Origin: an uncultured Marinicella sp.
GTDB taxonomy: Bacteria > Pseudomonadota > Gammaproteobacteria > Xanthomonadales > Marinicellaceae
DNA: 64,000 nt
Assembly: GCA_947502595.1 (NCBI GenBank)
Contig: CANNAM010000001.1
Location: 248,001 to 312,000, forward strand
Direction: 5' to 3'
Position numbers and translations under genes: made by a program. The notes beneath the pieces were generated by a model. The model had not been told where the DNA came from, searched no databases, and saw nothing but the letters and a program-made list of their open reading frames with translations. Of the stretch, positions 50,140 through 60,860 are shown piece after piece (the stretch's first letter is position 1; each line of letters opens with the position of its first letter).

Positions 50140-51912
50140 ATGAAGCCAACCGACATTACCGATCCAGAGTATTTCCACAAAGTGGTTGATTGTCAATATG
50201 CCTGCCCAGCGCACACCCCGGTACCAGAATACATTCGGTTGATTGCGGCTGGTCGTTACAATGATGCTTACATGATCAACTGGCAGTCAAATGTTTTTCC
50301 TGGCGTGCTTGGACGAACCTGTGACCGCCCTTGTGAGCCTGCATGTAGGCGTGGTCGGGTGGAAGAAGAACCTGTTGCGATTTGTCGATTGAAACGGGTT
50401 GCGGCCGATAATAAGACCGATATCCGCGACCGTTTGCCGGCGATTCCTGAACAAAAAAATGGCAAGAAAATTGCACTCATAGGCGCTGGGCCAGCAGCCT
50501 TGACTGTGGCCAGAGACTTGATGCCTTTAGGCTATGAAGTTGATTTGTATGACGACCAAAGTAAAGGCGGTGGTTTTATGCGCAGCCAAATACCGGCCTT
50601 CAGGTTGCCTGAGTCGGTTCTAGACGAGGAAGTCAATTATATATTGGATATGGGGGTGATGACCCATTTCAACCAACACGTCGACAGCATGCAAAGCATA
50701 TTGGATAAAAATTACGACGCCATATTTGTTGGCACTGGTGCGCCCAGAGGCAGAGATTTGCCTGACTTGCCAGGACGCAGCGAAGGCGATGCCAATATTC
50801 ATATAGGCATTGATTGGTTGGCATCGGTGGCCTTTGAGCATACCAAGAAAATTGGTAAAAAGGTCTTGGTTTTGGGAGGTGGAAACACTGCCATGGACTG
50901 TTGTCGTACAGCCATCCGTTTGGGCGGTAAAGATGTGCGGGTGGTGGTCAGAAGCCCCAAAACAGACATGAAAGCATCACCTTGGGAAATCGAAGATGCG
51001 ATGCATGAAGACATCCCTATGTATGAGAACCATAACCCAAAAGCTTTTGTAACTGAAAATGGTCGCCTGACTGGCATGTTGTTTGAGTTGGTTGAGCCAG
51101 TGTTTGATACACAAGGTAAACGCACCTTGGTGCCCACTGGCGAAGAAGTCATAATGCCTTGTGATGATGTGTTGATGGCCATTGGTCAATTAAATTCATT
51201 TCCTTGGATAGAACGGGATATTGGTATCGAGTTCAATGATTGGGACATGCCTGAAGTGAATAAAACCACCTTCCAAACCTCACTGCCACAAGTTTTTGTT
51301 GGTGGTGATGCCGCATGGGGCCCTGAAAATGTCATTACTGCGGTGGCCCATGGGCACCAGGCGGCAATTTCAATTCATAAACACTGTCATGCTGAGGACG
51401 TACAACAGCGCCCTGCGCCAGATTTTACCTTGGTCAGCCAAAAGATGGGTTTTCATGATTGGTTGTATGATGCGCATATCTCAGATGAGGATCGTCGCAT
51501 AGTGGCCTTAGAAGACAAGCAAACCGCAATTTCTGATCGTAAACTTGAAGTTGAGAAGGGGTTTGATTTATCCCAAGGTTATGCAGAAGCGATGCGTTGT
51601 CTGAACTGTGATGTGCAAACGGTGTTTGAGACTGATCGCTGTATTGAATGTGATGCTTGTGAAGACATTTGTCCGGTTGATTGTATTAACTTTATTGAAA
51701 ACGATGAAGAAGATGTATTGCGCGATAAACTCAATGTCAAAGCCACCAACCTTGAACAAGACCTGTATGTGTCAGACGTATTAAAAACCAAACGGGTGAT
51801 GGTGAAGGATGAAAACGTGTGTTTGCATTGTGGGTTATGTGCAGAACGCTGTCCAACAGGTGCGTGGGACATGCAAAAGTTTTTACTTTTCACCGCCACA
51901 GCTGGCAAATAA
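50140..51912 (+). CDS. GltD-like FAD/NAD(P)-binding oxidoreductase fused to a C-terminal 2x[4Fe-4S] ferredoxin domain
   Basis: 590 aa; N-terminal CQYACPAHTPVPEYIRLI...RTCDRPCEPACRRG, IALIGAGPAALTVA, VLVLGGGNTAMDCCR; C-terminal CIECDACEDICPVDCI and CLHCGLCAERCPTGAW. Confidence 0.9.
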   Translation: MKPTDITDPEYFHKVVDCQYACPAHTPVPEYIRLIAAGRYNDAYMINWQSNVFPGVLGRTCDRPCEPACRRGRVEEEPVAICRLKRVAADNKTDIRDRLPAIPEQKNGKKIALIGAGPAALTVARDLMPLGYEVDLYDDQSKGGGFMRSQIPAFRLPESVLDEEVNYILDMGVMTHFNQHVDSMQSILDKNYDAIFVGTGAPRGRDLPDLPGRSEGDANIHIGIDWLASVAFEHTKKIGKKVLVLGGGNTAMDCCRTAIRLGGKDVRVVVRSPKTDMKASPWEIEDAMHEDIPMYENHNPKAFVTENGRLTGMLFELVEPVFDTQGKRTLVPTGEEVIMPCDDVLMAIGQLNSFPWIERDIGIEFNDWDMPEVNKTTFQTSLPQVFVGGDAAWGPENVITAVAHGHQAAISIHKHCHAEDVQQRPAPDFTLVSQKMGFHDWLYDAHISDEDRRIVALEDKQTAISDRKLEVEKGFDLSQGYAEAMRCLNCDVQTVFETDRCIECDACEDICPVDCINFIENDEEDVLRDKLNVKATNLEQDLYVSDVLKTKRVMVKDENVCLHCGLCAERCPTGAWDMQKFLLFTATAGK

Positions 51913-51927
51913 CTGGAGCCCCAAATA

Positions 51928-53796
51928 ATGAATAATACAGTAGCATCAAGTAACAGCAATCACCACCCAGATAAAATTTCAGCCACCAATGATTTTGTTA
52001 TCCGTTTTGCTAACGTCAATGGTTCTGGTTCGGCCTCTGCAAATAACTTATTCAGCAAAGCTGTGTTCAGGTTAGGTGTACCCGTTTCTTCGAAAAATAT
52101 ATTTCCGTCCAACATCCAAGGCTTGCCTACTTGGTTTGAGGTCAGAATTAATGAACAAGGTTATTTGGGGCGCCGCGGTGGTTATGATTTTGTGGTGGCT
52201 GACAATGGTCAAACAATGGTCAAAGACTACAGCGAGTTAATGCCAGGTGGTTATTTTTTTTATGATTCATCAAAACGGTTACCTGATACTTTCACGCGGC
52301 AGGACATCACTGAAATTGGGGTGCCGCTGACTGATATGTGCAATGCCAATTATACCGATCCTCGTCACCGCCAAATTTTTAAAAACATCATATATGTGGG
52401 GGCTTTGGCTTATTTGCTGGAGATGGATTTTACGGTTTTTGAGGATTCAATTAAAGCCCTTTTCAGCAAAAAACCAAAGCTCATTGAGCCCAATATTAAA
52501 GCCTTGCGGCTGGGTTTTGACTATGCTGAACAGCAGCACAAAGACGTGTGTTTGTTAAACATCCACCGCCGTAACCTCAATGGTGAGCAAATATTGATGG
52601 AGGGCAATGCTGCAGCTGGTTTGGGCGCAGTTTATGCCGGCGCCACAGTGGCTGGCTGGTACCCAATCACGCCTTCAACATCGGTGGTTGAGGCGTTTGA
52701 ACAATACTGTAAAGCCTACCGCGTTGATGCTGCCACCGGCAAGAACAAGTTTGCTATTTTACAAGCTGAAGATGAATTGGCTGCGATTGGTATAGTAATT
52801 GGCGCCAGTTGGAATGGTGCCAGGGCCTTTACCGCTACTTCAGGACCAGGTGTGTCTTTGATGAGTGAATTTTTAGGGCTGGCTTATTTTGCTGAAATTC
52901 CAGTGATGTTGATGGACATTCAACGCACTGGACCCAGTACTGGCATGCCAACCCGAACACAACAATCTGACCTCCTCAGCGCAGCCTATGCCTCACATGG
53001 TGACACCAAAAACGTGTTGTTGTTTCCATCGAATCCAAAAGAATGTTTCGAGATGACGGTTGTTGGTTTTGATTTGGCTGAACGTTTACAAACCCCGGTT
53101 ATTTTAATGAGTGATTTAGATTTGGGGATGAATGTCCACCAATGTGATCCGATTGAGTGGGATGACAATCAAGTTTATGACCGCGGTAAAGTGTTGAATG
53201 AACAGCAACTGACTGATTTGAGTGAGCGTTGGGGACGGTATTTAGATGTCGATGGTGATGGTATACCATACCGCACCATTCCTGGCACCCACCCAGAAAA
53301 GGGCGCTTTTTTCACCCGCGGCTCATCTCACGATGAATATGCCGGGTACACAGAGGACGGTGAGGTGTATGCCAAGGGTATGCAGCGTTTGTTGCTTAAA
53401 TGGGGTACCGCTAAAACGCTGGTGCCAGCTGCAGAAACAGTTTCAGAAGGCTGCTCATTTGGGGTGGTTTTTTACGGCACCAGTGCATACTCCAGCCAAG
53501 AAGCACTGGATCGATTGCGCAACAAACAAGCAATTGATGCGATGCGTATCAGGGCTTTTCCATTTGGCCAAGAGGTTGGAGATTTCATTGATAAGCATGC
53601 GCTGATTTTTCTGATAGAACAAAATCGAGATGCACAGATGAAAACCCTGATAGTCAATGAATTGGCCGTTGAGCCAAACAAAATCATTTCAATCTTGAAT
53701 ATTGATGGCATGCCCATCACGGCTGACTTTTTGGTCAGTGAAATACAACAGCACTTAGATTTATTGTCCAACAGCAACATACAGCAGGAGGCCTGA
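51928..53796 (+). CDS. korA: 2-oxoacid:acceptor (2-oxoglutarate ferredoxin) oxidoreductase, fused gamma-alpha subunit
   Basis: 622 aa; gamma-domain N-terminus (FANVNGSGSASANNLFSKAVFRLGVPVSSKNIFPSNIQGLPTWFEVR) fused to alpha domain (GNAAAGLGAVYAGATVAGWYPITPSTSVVEAFEQY, TATSGPGVSLMSEFLGLAYFAEIPVMLMDIQRTGPSTGMPTRTQQSDL). Confidence 0.88.
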   Translation: MNNTVASSNSNHHPDKISATNDFVIRFANVNGSGSASANNLFSKAVFRLGVPVSSKNIFPSNIQGLPTWFEVRINEQGYLGRRGGYDFVVADNGQTMVKDYSELMPGGYFFYDSSKRLPDTFTRQDITEIGVPLTDMCNANYTDPRHRQIFKNIIYVGALAYLLEMDFTVFEDSIKALFSKKPKLIEPNIKALRLGFDYAEQQHKDVCLLNIHRRNLNGEQILMEGNAAAGLGAVYAGATVAGWYPITPSTSVVEAFEQYCKAYRVDAATGKNKFAILQAEDELAAIGIVIGASWNGARAFTATSGPGVSLMSEFLGLAYFAEIPVMLMDIQRTGPSTGMPTRTQQSDLLSAAYASHGDTKNVLLFPSNPKECFEMTVVGFDLAERLQTPVILMSDLDLGMNVHQCDPIEWDDNQVYDRGKVLNEQQLTDLSERWGRYLDVDGDGIPYRTIPGTHPEKGAFFTRGSSHDEYAGYTEDGEVYAKGMQRLLLKWGTAKTLVPAAETVSEGCSFGVVFYGTSAYSSQEALDRLRNKQAIDAMRIRAFPFGQEVGDFIDKHALIFLIEQNRDAQMKTLIVNELAVEPNKIISILNIDGMPITADFLVSEIQQHLDLLSNSNIQQEA

Positions 53797-53797
53797 T

Positions 53798-54850
53798 ATG
53801 ACTTTTGTAAGACCCAACTTCAGGCACCCAGAAAAACAACGCAATCAGCTGGGCTACTCAGTCAGAAACTATGAAGGTGCATTATCCACTTTGTGTGCTG
53901 GCTGTGGTCATGATTCGATCAGTGCTGCGATTATCAAATCATGTTTTGATTTAAACTTAGAACCGCATAAGATAGCTAAAATATCTGGTATTGGGTGTTC
54001 ATCTAAAACCCCAACTTATTTTTTAGGCAAGGCCCATGGCTTCAATTCCGTTCACGGGCGCATGCCATCAGTCACGACTGGGGCCAATATGGCCAACAAA
54101 GATTTGTTGTATCTTGGGGTTTCTGGTGATGGTGACACTGCTTCAATCGGAATGGGTCAATTCGCACATGTGGTTAGGCGCAATCTGAACATGGTGTATT
54201 TGGTGATGAATAATGGCTGTTATGGATTAACCAAAGGGCAAGATTCAGCCACTGCAGACAAGGGTTCTGCCAGTAAAAAAGGGGAGCCGAGTGTGTTTGA
54301 TTCAATCGACTTATGTCAATTGGCTTTACAGTTAGGTGCGGGGTTTGTGGCACGCAGTTTTTCAGGGGATAAACGGCAATTGACTCCATTGATTAAAGCC
54401 GCCATTAAGCACCCAGGGTTTGCCTTTATTGATGTGGTATCACCCTGTGTGACCTTCAACAACACCCCGTCCTCAACCAAAGGTTATGAGTGGGTACGCG
54501 ACCACTTGGACGCCACTGGGACCATTGACTTTGTGCCGAAAAAGTCTGAAATTACCATCGACTACCCAGTGGGCAGTTCTAGAAAAATTACTTTACATGA
54601 TGGCAGTGAGTTGTATTTACAAAAAAATGCAGAAGATTATGATTTAAGCTGCCGCAAGGATGCGATGCACCGCATTGAATCGGTGAAAGAACAACAAAAA
54701 ATCTTAACCGGATTGATCTATCACAATGAAGCTGAGATGGATACGCATGGTAAAATCGCCACGGTAGATAAGCCGTTGAACGCCCTGACTCAACAAGAGT
54801 TGTGTCCGGGGTCAGCGGTGCTGGATGCGTTGAATGCAAAATTACGTTGA
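53798..54850 (+). CDS. korB: 2-oxoacid:ferredoxin oxidoreductase beta (TPP-binding) subunit
   Basis: 350 aa; LCAGCGHDSISAAIIKSC, ISGIGCSSKTPTYFLG, GVSGDGDTASIGMGQFAHVVRRNLNMVYLVMNNGCYGLTKGQ. Confidence 0.9.
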   Translation: MTFVRPNFRHPEKQRNQLGYSVRNYEGALSTLCAGCGHDSISAAIIKSCFDLNLEPHKIAKISGIGCSSKTPTYFLGKAHGFNSVHGRMPSVTTGANMANKDLLYLGVSGDGDTASIGMGQFAHVVRRNLNMVYLVMNNGCYGLTKGQDSATADKGSASKKGEPSVFDSIDLCQLALQLGAGFVARSFSGDKRQLTPLIKAAIKHPGFAFIDVVSPCVTFNNTPSSTKGYEWVRDHLDATGTIDFVPKKSEITIDYPVGSSRKITLHDGSELYLQKNAEDYDLSCRKDAMHRIESVKEQQKILTGLIYHNEAEMDTHGKIATVDKPLNALTQQELCPGSAVLDALNAKLR

Positions 54851-54911
54851 ATTGATACCAAGCGACTCAATATACTTGAGTCATGCGCAATAATTAAGGA
54901 CTGAATTCATT

Positions 54912-55688
54912 TTGGACAAACATCATTTTTATCAAAACTCGGTACAGTGTGTCGAAGCTGAAATAGACTTTGTGGAAGCCACCTACCAAGCGCTCAAAGG
55001 TCGGCCCGCTCGAAAATTACGAGAAGATTTTTGTGGCACGGCTCAGACCGCTTGTGAGTGGATCAGTCGCCATACAGACAACCACGCTTGGGGTGTGGAT
55101 TTAGATCCTCTGGTGCTGCAGTGGGGACAGCAAAACAACTTAAGTGAATTGTCTGTTGAACAGCAGCAACGCATACAATTATTACATGAAGATGTGATGT
55201 CAGCTTCAGTCGCTGAATTGGATGTGGTGTTGGCGATGAATTTCAGTTATTTCATTTTCATGCAAAGGGAGTTGATGATTCGCTACTTCAAAACGGTTAA
55301 GGCATCGTTGCAACCTGATGGGGTATTTTTTCTCGATGCTTTTGGTGGTTATGAAGCCGCTAAAGAGCTGGTTGAGGAACGTGAATGTGATGGTTTTACC
55401 TACATTTGGGAGCAAGCGTCCTTCAATCCAATCAATTCTGAGATGCAGTGCTATATCCATTTTGTAACCGATGAGGGTGTGCGTATGGATCAGGCATTTG
55501 ATTATTATTGGCGTCTTTGGACATTGCCTGAAATCACTGAGATGTTATTGGCCGCAGGGTTTAAAACAGCTGAGGTGTACTGGGAAGGCACTGATGAAAA
55601 AACCGGTGAGGGTGATGGTGTATATACTGCAGCTAAAGTAGGTACTGCGGATGCTGGTTGGGTGTGTTATATCGTGGCTGAAAAATAG
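54912..55688 (+). CDS. Class I SAM-dependent methyltransferase
   Basis: 258 aa (TTG start); LREDFCGTAQTACEW...AWGVDLDPLVLQWG, VLAMNFSYFIF, VFFLDAFGGYEA. Confidence 0.8.
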   Translation: MDKHHFYQNSVQCVEAEIDFVEATYQALKGRPARKLREDFCGTAQTACEWISRHTDNHAWGVDLDPLVLQWGQQNNLSELSVEQQQRIQLLHEDVMSASVAELDVVLAMNFSYFIFMQRELMIRYFKTVKASLQPDGVFFLDAFGGYEAAKELVEERECDGFTYIWEQASFNPINSEMQCYIHFVTDEGVRMDQAFDYYWRLWTLPEITEMLLAAGFKTAEVYWEGTDEKTGEGDGVYTAAKVGTADAGWVCYIVAEK

Positions 55689-55722
55689 TTAATTTAAAGC
55701 AAAGTCTTAAAATTTAACTGAA

Positions 55723-56109
55723 TTACTCTGCCAGCGTTTTGATGTCTTGTCGCAGGTTGTCCTTTTCGTTTATATTCAGTTCAATAATCCTTTTTAAACT
55801 GGCAAAACTGTCCATATCAATTTGCGTCCACTCAGCACCAAAAACGTCTGGGTTTGCATGCACCACTTTAATGTTCATGATAATGGCTGGTGAGCCTTCC
55901 ATTGGTATGCTCAAGCGGTACAGGCCTTCAAGTTTAGGTTGGTGGTTCTCAGGACATTTGAGTAAGATGCCTTTCAGTGAGATGTCGATTATTTCTGTGA
56001 GCAGCGCTTCCATACCAGAATACAGAGTGACCTGCTTGGATAATGGTATGCGTGTATATCGGCGTCTTTCGTGGTTGCTGTGTTCGTTCATGCGGTAAAT
56101 TGTACCCAT
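55723..56109 (-). CDS. PilZ domain protein
   Basis: 128 aa; ERRRYTRIPLSKQVTLY and EIIDISLKGILLKCPE (RxxxR and DxSxxG motifs). Confidence 0.8.
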   Translation of the reverse strand: MGTIYRMNEHSNHERRRYTRIPLSKQVTLYSGMEALLTEIIDISLKGILLKCPENHQPKLEGLYRLSIPMEGSPAIIMNIKVVHANPDVFGAEWTQIDMDSFASLKRIIELNINEKDNLRQDIKTLAE

Positions 56110-56181
56110 GTTTTTTCACAGTACAAGTAATTCAATAAACTGATATCTACAGTACAGTGATTGACCGCATGAAACTGTGAC

Positions 56182-56976
56182 TCAGTACCTTAATTTAATC
56201 AATAAATCCAATAATTCTTGGTACTCTTCGCCATCGGTTTCAATGAACCCTGTTGAATTTAGTTCAGCCAACACTGCATACGATTCATCGTCTTTGCCAA
56301 GGCTTAACACTGCTTCTTTGAACGCCTCTCGGGCTGCTGGGCTTACTCTTGGTGAGGCTAAGAAGGTCAAACCTGGGTAACTTTTGCTTTGTTGTAATGA
56401 GATGAAGTTGGGGTAAAGCTCAAGCAAGTAGTTTGGGATGATTGCAGCACTGGCAGATTGAGCAAAAACTTGTTCAATGACATCCTCCCAAGACAGTGCG
56501 GTGACGGTTTTACGCGGTTGTAAAAACAAGTCAGTGAACCATTGGTCAAACAAAATTGAGCCCATATTGGGGCTGGGCAAAGTCATGACATTTTCTCCTA
56601 CTAAAAATTCACCTATACTTTGGCCGTTGGCTGGCTCTGTATTTGAAATCAAGTGAAATGACACGTCTTCATTGAGTCGAGCCAGTGGCAGGTAGTTGTG
56701 TTTGTTCATTCTGTAGGCAGCTACGTGCGATGCATCCAGGGTGAAATCTGGTTGTTCTTGTTTAGCGGCACGCCAATAAAAATAGTAATTATCTGCACTC
56801 TCAATTTCTACCTTTAAGCCGGTTTTTTTCTCCAACCATGCCTTTAATGGTTGGTATACAAATTCAGCTTGGTCTTTGGGGTAAGTGGCTTCAATTGCTA
56901 AAGTGATGGTTTGAGCATGGCTCATAAAGACTGAGCTCATCAGTACCAACAATATAAAACACTTCATTAGTCGCAT
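56182..56976 (-). CDS. PhnD-like periplasmic substrate-binding protein
   Basis: 264 aa; signal MRLMKCFILLVLMSSVFMSHA; IEATYPKDQAEFVYQPLKAWLEKKTGLKVEI, SPAAREAFKEAVLSL. Confidence 0.75.
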   Translation of the reverse strand: MRLMKCFILLVLMSSVFMSHAQTITLAIEATYPKDQAEFVYQPLKAWLEKKTGLKVEIESADNYYFYWRAAKQEQPDFTLDASHVAAYRMNKHNYLPLARLNEDVSFHLISNTEPANGQSIGEFLVGENVMTLPSPNMGSILFDQWFTDLFLQPRKTVTALSWEDVIEQVFAQSASAAIIPNYLLELYPNFISLQQSKSYPGLTFLASPRVSPAAREAFKEAVLSLGKDDESYAVLAELNSTGFIETDGEEYQELLDLLIKLRY

Positions 56977-57127
56977 AAGTTTTTCTCGGCTTGGCCAGCT
57001 ATTTGATTAATCAGCAATTATGTTAGCATGATAAAAACTTACAAAGCAATGATTATGCGAGAGAGACTTACTGTAAAATGAACAGCATCACAACAGCCTT
57101 AAACGGTAAGTTTCAATGTTTTTGTGC

Positions 57128-57841
57128 TTAGGTTTTACAAGCCGAAACTGCCTGTGCATGCCATTCACCTTGGTGCCGTATAGAGGGCGAGCAAAATTCC
57201 ATTTTTTGCTCAAACTCTGAAAGTTGTGTGGTGTCAGTTATGCGGACAGGCGTGGCTGCTTGGTATTGGATGTATTGCATGCGTTTCTTTACTTTGCCCA
57301 AAAAGTGCAGCCTGGCTACTATCTCTTGCCCTGGGTAACAACCCTTGTCAAAATCTATGGCACCCAGTTGGTCTAAATTCAGGTGCTGCGGAATAAACTG
57401 TTCTGTGGTTTCTGCGATGATCCAAGGCAGGCCAGCTTTGAACATGAACAGCCAGAAGTCATTGGTGTCAGTTATTGGCAATTCAGGGTCATCAGAAAAC
57501 GCCACGTCATCGATTAATTTTGGGTGGTCAGTTGATGAGTTTATTGTCAATTTGAGGTTGGATTGTCGGATGTTGACTTCCATGCGAAAACGACGCATGT
57601 TGACAAACTGAAAAAAATTGTCACTTAAACTAGTGGCCACAGCAATGTATGTTGCATCTGTTTGCTGCTGCATGATTAATGTATAGGTTATTCGACCCTT
57701 GGGATTGCATATGGCGGTAAATTTGATGGGCTCTGGTGAAGTCCCTATGGCGGTAACAACTTGGTTGTTCAAGAAAGTAGGTACATCCTTACCGGTCAGT
57801 TCAAACACGGTTATTGTTTCATTATTGATTGTTGTGGTCAT
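57128..57841 (-). CDS. ygfZ: YgfZ/GcvT-domain folate-binding protein
   Basis: 237 aa; FDKGCYPGQEIVARLHFLGKVKKR carries the KGCYxGQE signature. Confidence 0.92.
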   Translation of the reverse strand: MTTTINNETITVFELTGKDVPTFLNNQVVTAIGTSPEPIKFTAICNPKGRITYTLIMQQQTDATYIAVATSLSDNFFQFVNMRRFRMEVNIRQSNLKLTINSSTDHPKLIDDVAFSDDPELPITDTNDFWLFMFKAGLPWIIAETTEQFIPQHLNLDQLGAIDFDKGCYPGQEIVARLHFLGKVKKRMQYIQYQAATPVRITDTTQLSEFEQKMEFCSPSIRHQGEWHAQAVSACKT

Positions 57842-57870
57842 TTTGAATGGTTTTATTGGTGGCGGTTAAA

Positions 57871-57879
57871 TGCTATAAT
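57871..57879 (+). promoter_or_regulatory. Candidate extended -10 promoter for the DUF1674-sdh operon
   Basis: TGCTATAAT between divergent ygfZ and the DUF1674 ORF; no convincing -35 at standard spacing. Confidence 0.4.
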
Positions 57880-57993
57880 TTGCAATTCTTTAAGTGGTTG
57901 CTGGCGAAGCCAATTTCAAGGGCAAAGTCGAGCAAATGCTGGAGAAATAAATTGACCGATTATTTAGCCTCAAATGGCGGTATAGAACTACAT

Positions 57994-58191
57994 ATGAAAC
58001 AACATAAACATGACAGTAATAAGTCAGCAACCGTTGGTCAAGCTGAAAAAAAACCAGCCACCCACAATACCGATGGAGCTGAAGCTCAGAAAACCGATCG
58101 CCAGCCTAAGGAATACGGTGGCAGAAAAGATGGTTTAGACCCAACCCGTTTTGGCGATTGGGAAAAAAACGGACGTTGTATCGATTTTTAA
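57994..58191 (+). CDS. DUF1674 protein, succinate dehydrogenase assembly factor 4-like
   Basis: C-terminus KEYGGRKDGLDPTRFGDWEKNGRCIDF is the DUF1674/SDHAF4 signature; immediately upstream of sdhC. Start uncertain: ATG 57994, or TTG 57952 with GGAG upstream. Confidence 0.85.
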   Translation: MKQHKHDSNKSATVGQAEKKPATHNTDGAEAQKTDRQPKEYGGRKDGLDPTRFGDWEKNGRCIDF

Positions 58192-58238
58192 AGCCAGTAA
58201 ACTTATTCTATAATTATAATTTTTAATCAGGGTATTAA

Positions 58239-58616
58239 ATGAATAAATCACAAAGACCATTGTCACCTCATTTGCAGGTGTATAAGCCACAGCTTACTTC
58301 CATGATGTCCATTGTACACAGAATCACCGGTCTGTTTTTGTCATTTGGCTTGGTGGTATTTGTTTACTGGCTGTATCGCTTGGCTACAGATGTCCTAATT
58401 GCCAATGAAGTGATGGACTTTTTTCAAACGGGACTGGGTTGTACCCTGTTGTATGTATGGGTGTTCGCTTTTGCTTACCACTTATGTAATGGCATCAGAC
58501 ATTTTTTCTGGGATGTTGGCAAAGGTTACTCCCTGCCAGTTGTTTACCGCTCAGGGTATTTGGTTATATTGTCTGCAGCTGTTTTAACTGCACTGGTATA
58601 CTTTTTAAGTCGATAG
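58239..58616 (+). CDS. sdhC: Succinate dehydrogenase cytochrome b556 subunit
   Basis: 125 aa; RPLSPHLQVYKPQLTSMMSIVHRITG, HLCNGIRHFFWD; three TM helices. Confidence 0.96.
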   Translation: MNKSQRPLSPHLQVYKPQLTSMMSIVHRITGLFLSFGLVVFVYWLYRLATDVLIANEVMDFFQTGLGCTLLYVWVFAFAYHLCNGIRHFFWDVGKGYSLPVVYRSGYLVILSAAVLTALVYFLSR

Positions 58617-58625
58617 GAGTGACAA

Positions 58626-59018
58626 ATGAATCAACAAACAAATAATTACCAATCAGATATGGCCAAAGTCAAAGGCTTGGGCTCGTCTAAAAGTGGTTTT
58701 GGACATTGGTGGATGCAGCGCATGAGCGCAATTGTGTTGATACCATGTGGTTTGTATGTGCTGTTCAGCTTAGCAGCTTTTGATGTGCTGAATGCCCAAG
58801 CAGTGATCAATTGGTTGACTCAACCAGTGAATGCAGCTGTGACGCTGTTGTTTGTTTTGGCTGGCAGTTACCATGGCGCTTTGGGAATTCAGGTTGTGTT
58901 AGAGGATTATGTACATAACCACGCTGTGAATTTGACCTTAAGGATTTTAACTCAACTGCTGATGATAGTGATGATGTTAGCCAGTATCTATGCACTTGCA
59001 ACAATTTTATTTGGATGA
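58626..59018 (+). CDS. sdhD: Succinate dehydrogenase hydrophobic membrane anchor subunit
   Basis: 130 aa; [47 protein letters not shown]. Confidence 0.95.
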   Translation: MNQQTNNYQSDMAKVKGLGSSKSGFGHWWMQRMSAIVLIPCGLYVLFSLAAFDVLNAQAVINWLTQPVNAAVTLLFVLAGSYHGALGIQVVLEDYVHNHAVNLTLRILTQLLMIVMMLASIYALATILFG

Positions 59019-59022
59019 ACCC

Positions 59023-60834
59023 ATGACCCAAACTAAGCACAACATGAACAAAGATAAATACAAAATAACTGAACATAAATTTGATGCCATTGTGGTTGGT
59101 GCCGGCGGCGCAGGATTGCGCGCCACCATGGGCTTGGCTACCGAAGGTTTGTCAACTGCCTGCATCACCAAGGTATTTCCAACCCGTTCTCATACGGTGG
59201 CAGCCCAAGGTGGTATGTCAGCTTCACTGGGTAATATGGGTGAAGATGATTGGCGCTGGCATATGTATGACACCATTAAAGGCTCAGACTGGCTGGGTGA
59301 TCAGGACGCCATTGAGTACATGTGTCGTGAAGCAGTGCCTTCAGTGGTTGAGTTAGAACATTATGGTGTGCCATTTTCAAGAACCGAAGAAGGCAAGATT
59401 TACCAACGGCCATTCGGCGGCATGACCACTAATTTTGGTGAGGGGACTGCACAACGTACCTGTGCTGCTGCAGACCGCACCGGCCATGCAATTTTACATA
59501 CCCTTTATCAGCAGTCATTGAAGCATGATGCCTCATTTTTTATTGAGTATTTTGCCATTGATTTGGTGATGGAGGATGGCGAGTGTAAAGGGGTGTTGGC
59601 ATGGAATTTAGCTGATGGTACTTTACATTTATTCCGCGGCCATGCTGTTATCTTAGCCACTGGTGGTTATGGACGAGCGTATTTCTCATGTACATCAGCC
59701 CACACCTGTACGGGTGATGGTAATGCCATGGTTTTGCGAGCTGGTTTACCGCTGCAGGACATGGAGTTTGTACAGTTTCATCCAACCGGTATTTATGGTG
59801 CTGGTTGCTTAATTACTGAGGGTGTGCGGGGAGAAGGTGGATTTTTAACCAACTCCAAAGGCGAACGCTTTATGGAGCGCTATGCCCCGAATGCCAAAGA
59901 CTTGGCATCTCGTGATGTGGTGTCACGCTCAATGACCATCGAAATTCGTGAAGGCCGAGGCGTGGGTGCTGAAGGCGACCACATTCACTTGAACTTGCAG
60001 CATCTAGGCGCTGATGTAATCAATAAAAGATTACCAGGTATTGCTGAATCAGCTGAGATTTTTGCTGGTGTAGATGTGGCTAAAGAGCCGATTCCAGTCT
60101 TACCTACCGTACATTACAACATGGGCGGTATCCCAACCAATTACCACGGTGAAGTGGTCAATAAGGTTGGCGATGATCCAGATAAAGTGGTACCGGGTTT
60201 GTTTGCCATTGGTGAAGCCGCATGTGTCTCTGTGCATGGTGCTAATCGTTTGGGCTCCAACTCACTTTTGGACTTAATCGTGTTCGGTAGAGCTGTGGCC
60301 AAACGTTGTGCTAAGATCATTAAACCTGGTGCCACACACAAAGAACTGGCCAAAGGGGCTTTGGATAAATCTTTAGATAATTTAGACAAGACTCGCTATG
60401 CACAAGGTGACATCAAAACTGCAGATTTACGCCTAGAAATGCAACGAATCATGCAAAACAATGCGGCTGTGTTCAGAACCGGTGAAGTGTTACAGGAAGG
60501 TTGTGAAAAAATAACCGCTACGGCGGCTAAAATTGGCAACGTCAATGTGACCGATACTTCTATGGTATGGAACACTGATTTGGTGGAAACCTTGGAGTTG
60601 CAAAACCTGATGATTCAAGCCAAGGTCACCATGTTTGCAGCTGAAAATCGCAAGGAGTCACGAGGTGCGCATGCCCGCGAAGATTACCCAGAACGTGATG
60701 ATGATCAATGGATGAAACATTCATTGGCATACATTAATGACAGCGGTGAAATCAGTTTTGAATACCGACCAGTACACATGTACACCTTGTCTGATGAGTG
60801 TGAAGTTGTTCCTCCAAAACCACGCGTTTACTGA
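59023..60834 (+). CDS. sdhA: Succinate dehydrogenase flavoprotein subunit
   Basis: [56 protein letters not shown]; start at 59023 or 59044. Confidence 0.98.
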   Translation: MTQTKHNMNKDKYKITEHKFDAIVVGAGGAGLRATMGLATEGLSTACITKVFPTRSHTVAAQGGMSASLGNMGEDDWRWHMYDTIKGSDWLGDQDAIEYMCREAVPSVVELEHYGVPFSRTEEGKIYQRPFGGMTTNFGEGTAQRTCAAADRTGHAILHTLYQQSLKHDASFFIEYFAIDLVMEDGECKGVLAWNLADGTLHLFRGHAVILATGGYGRAYFSCTSAHTCTGDGNAMVLRAGLPLQDMEFVQFHPTGIYGAGCLITEGVRGEGGFLTNSKGERFMERYAPNAKDLASRDVVSRSMTIEIREGRGVGAEGDHIHLNLQHLGADVINKRLPGIAESAEIFAGVDVAKEPIPVLPTVHYNMGGIPTNYHGEVVNKVGDDPDKVVPGLFAIGEAACVSVHGANRLGSNSLLDLIVFGRAVAKRCAKIIKPGATHKELAKGALDKSLDNLDKTRYAQGDIKTADLRLEMQRIMQNNAAVFRTGEVLQEGCEKITATAAKIGNVNVTDTSMVWNTDLVETLELQNLMIQAKVTMFAAENRKESRGAHAREDYPERDDDQWMKHSLAYINDSGEISFEYRPVHMYTLSDECEVVPPKPRVY

Positions 60835-60860
60835 TAAATATAGGCTTACTGAGAATCAAT

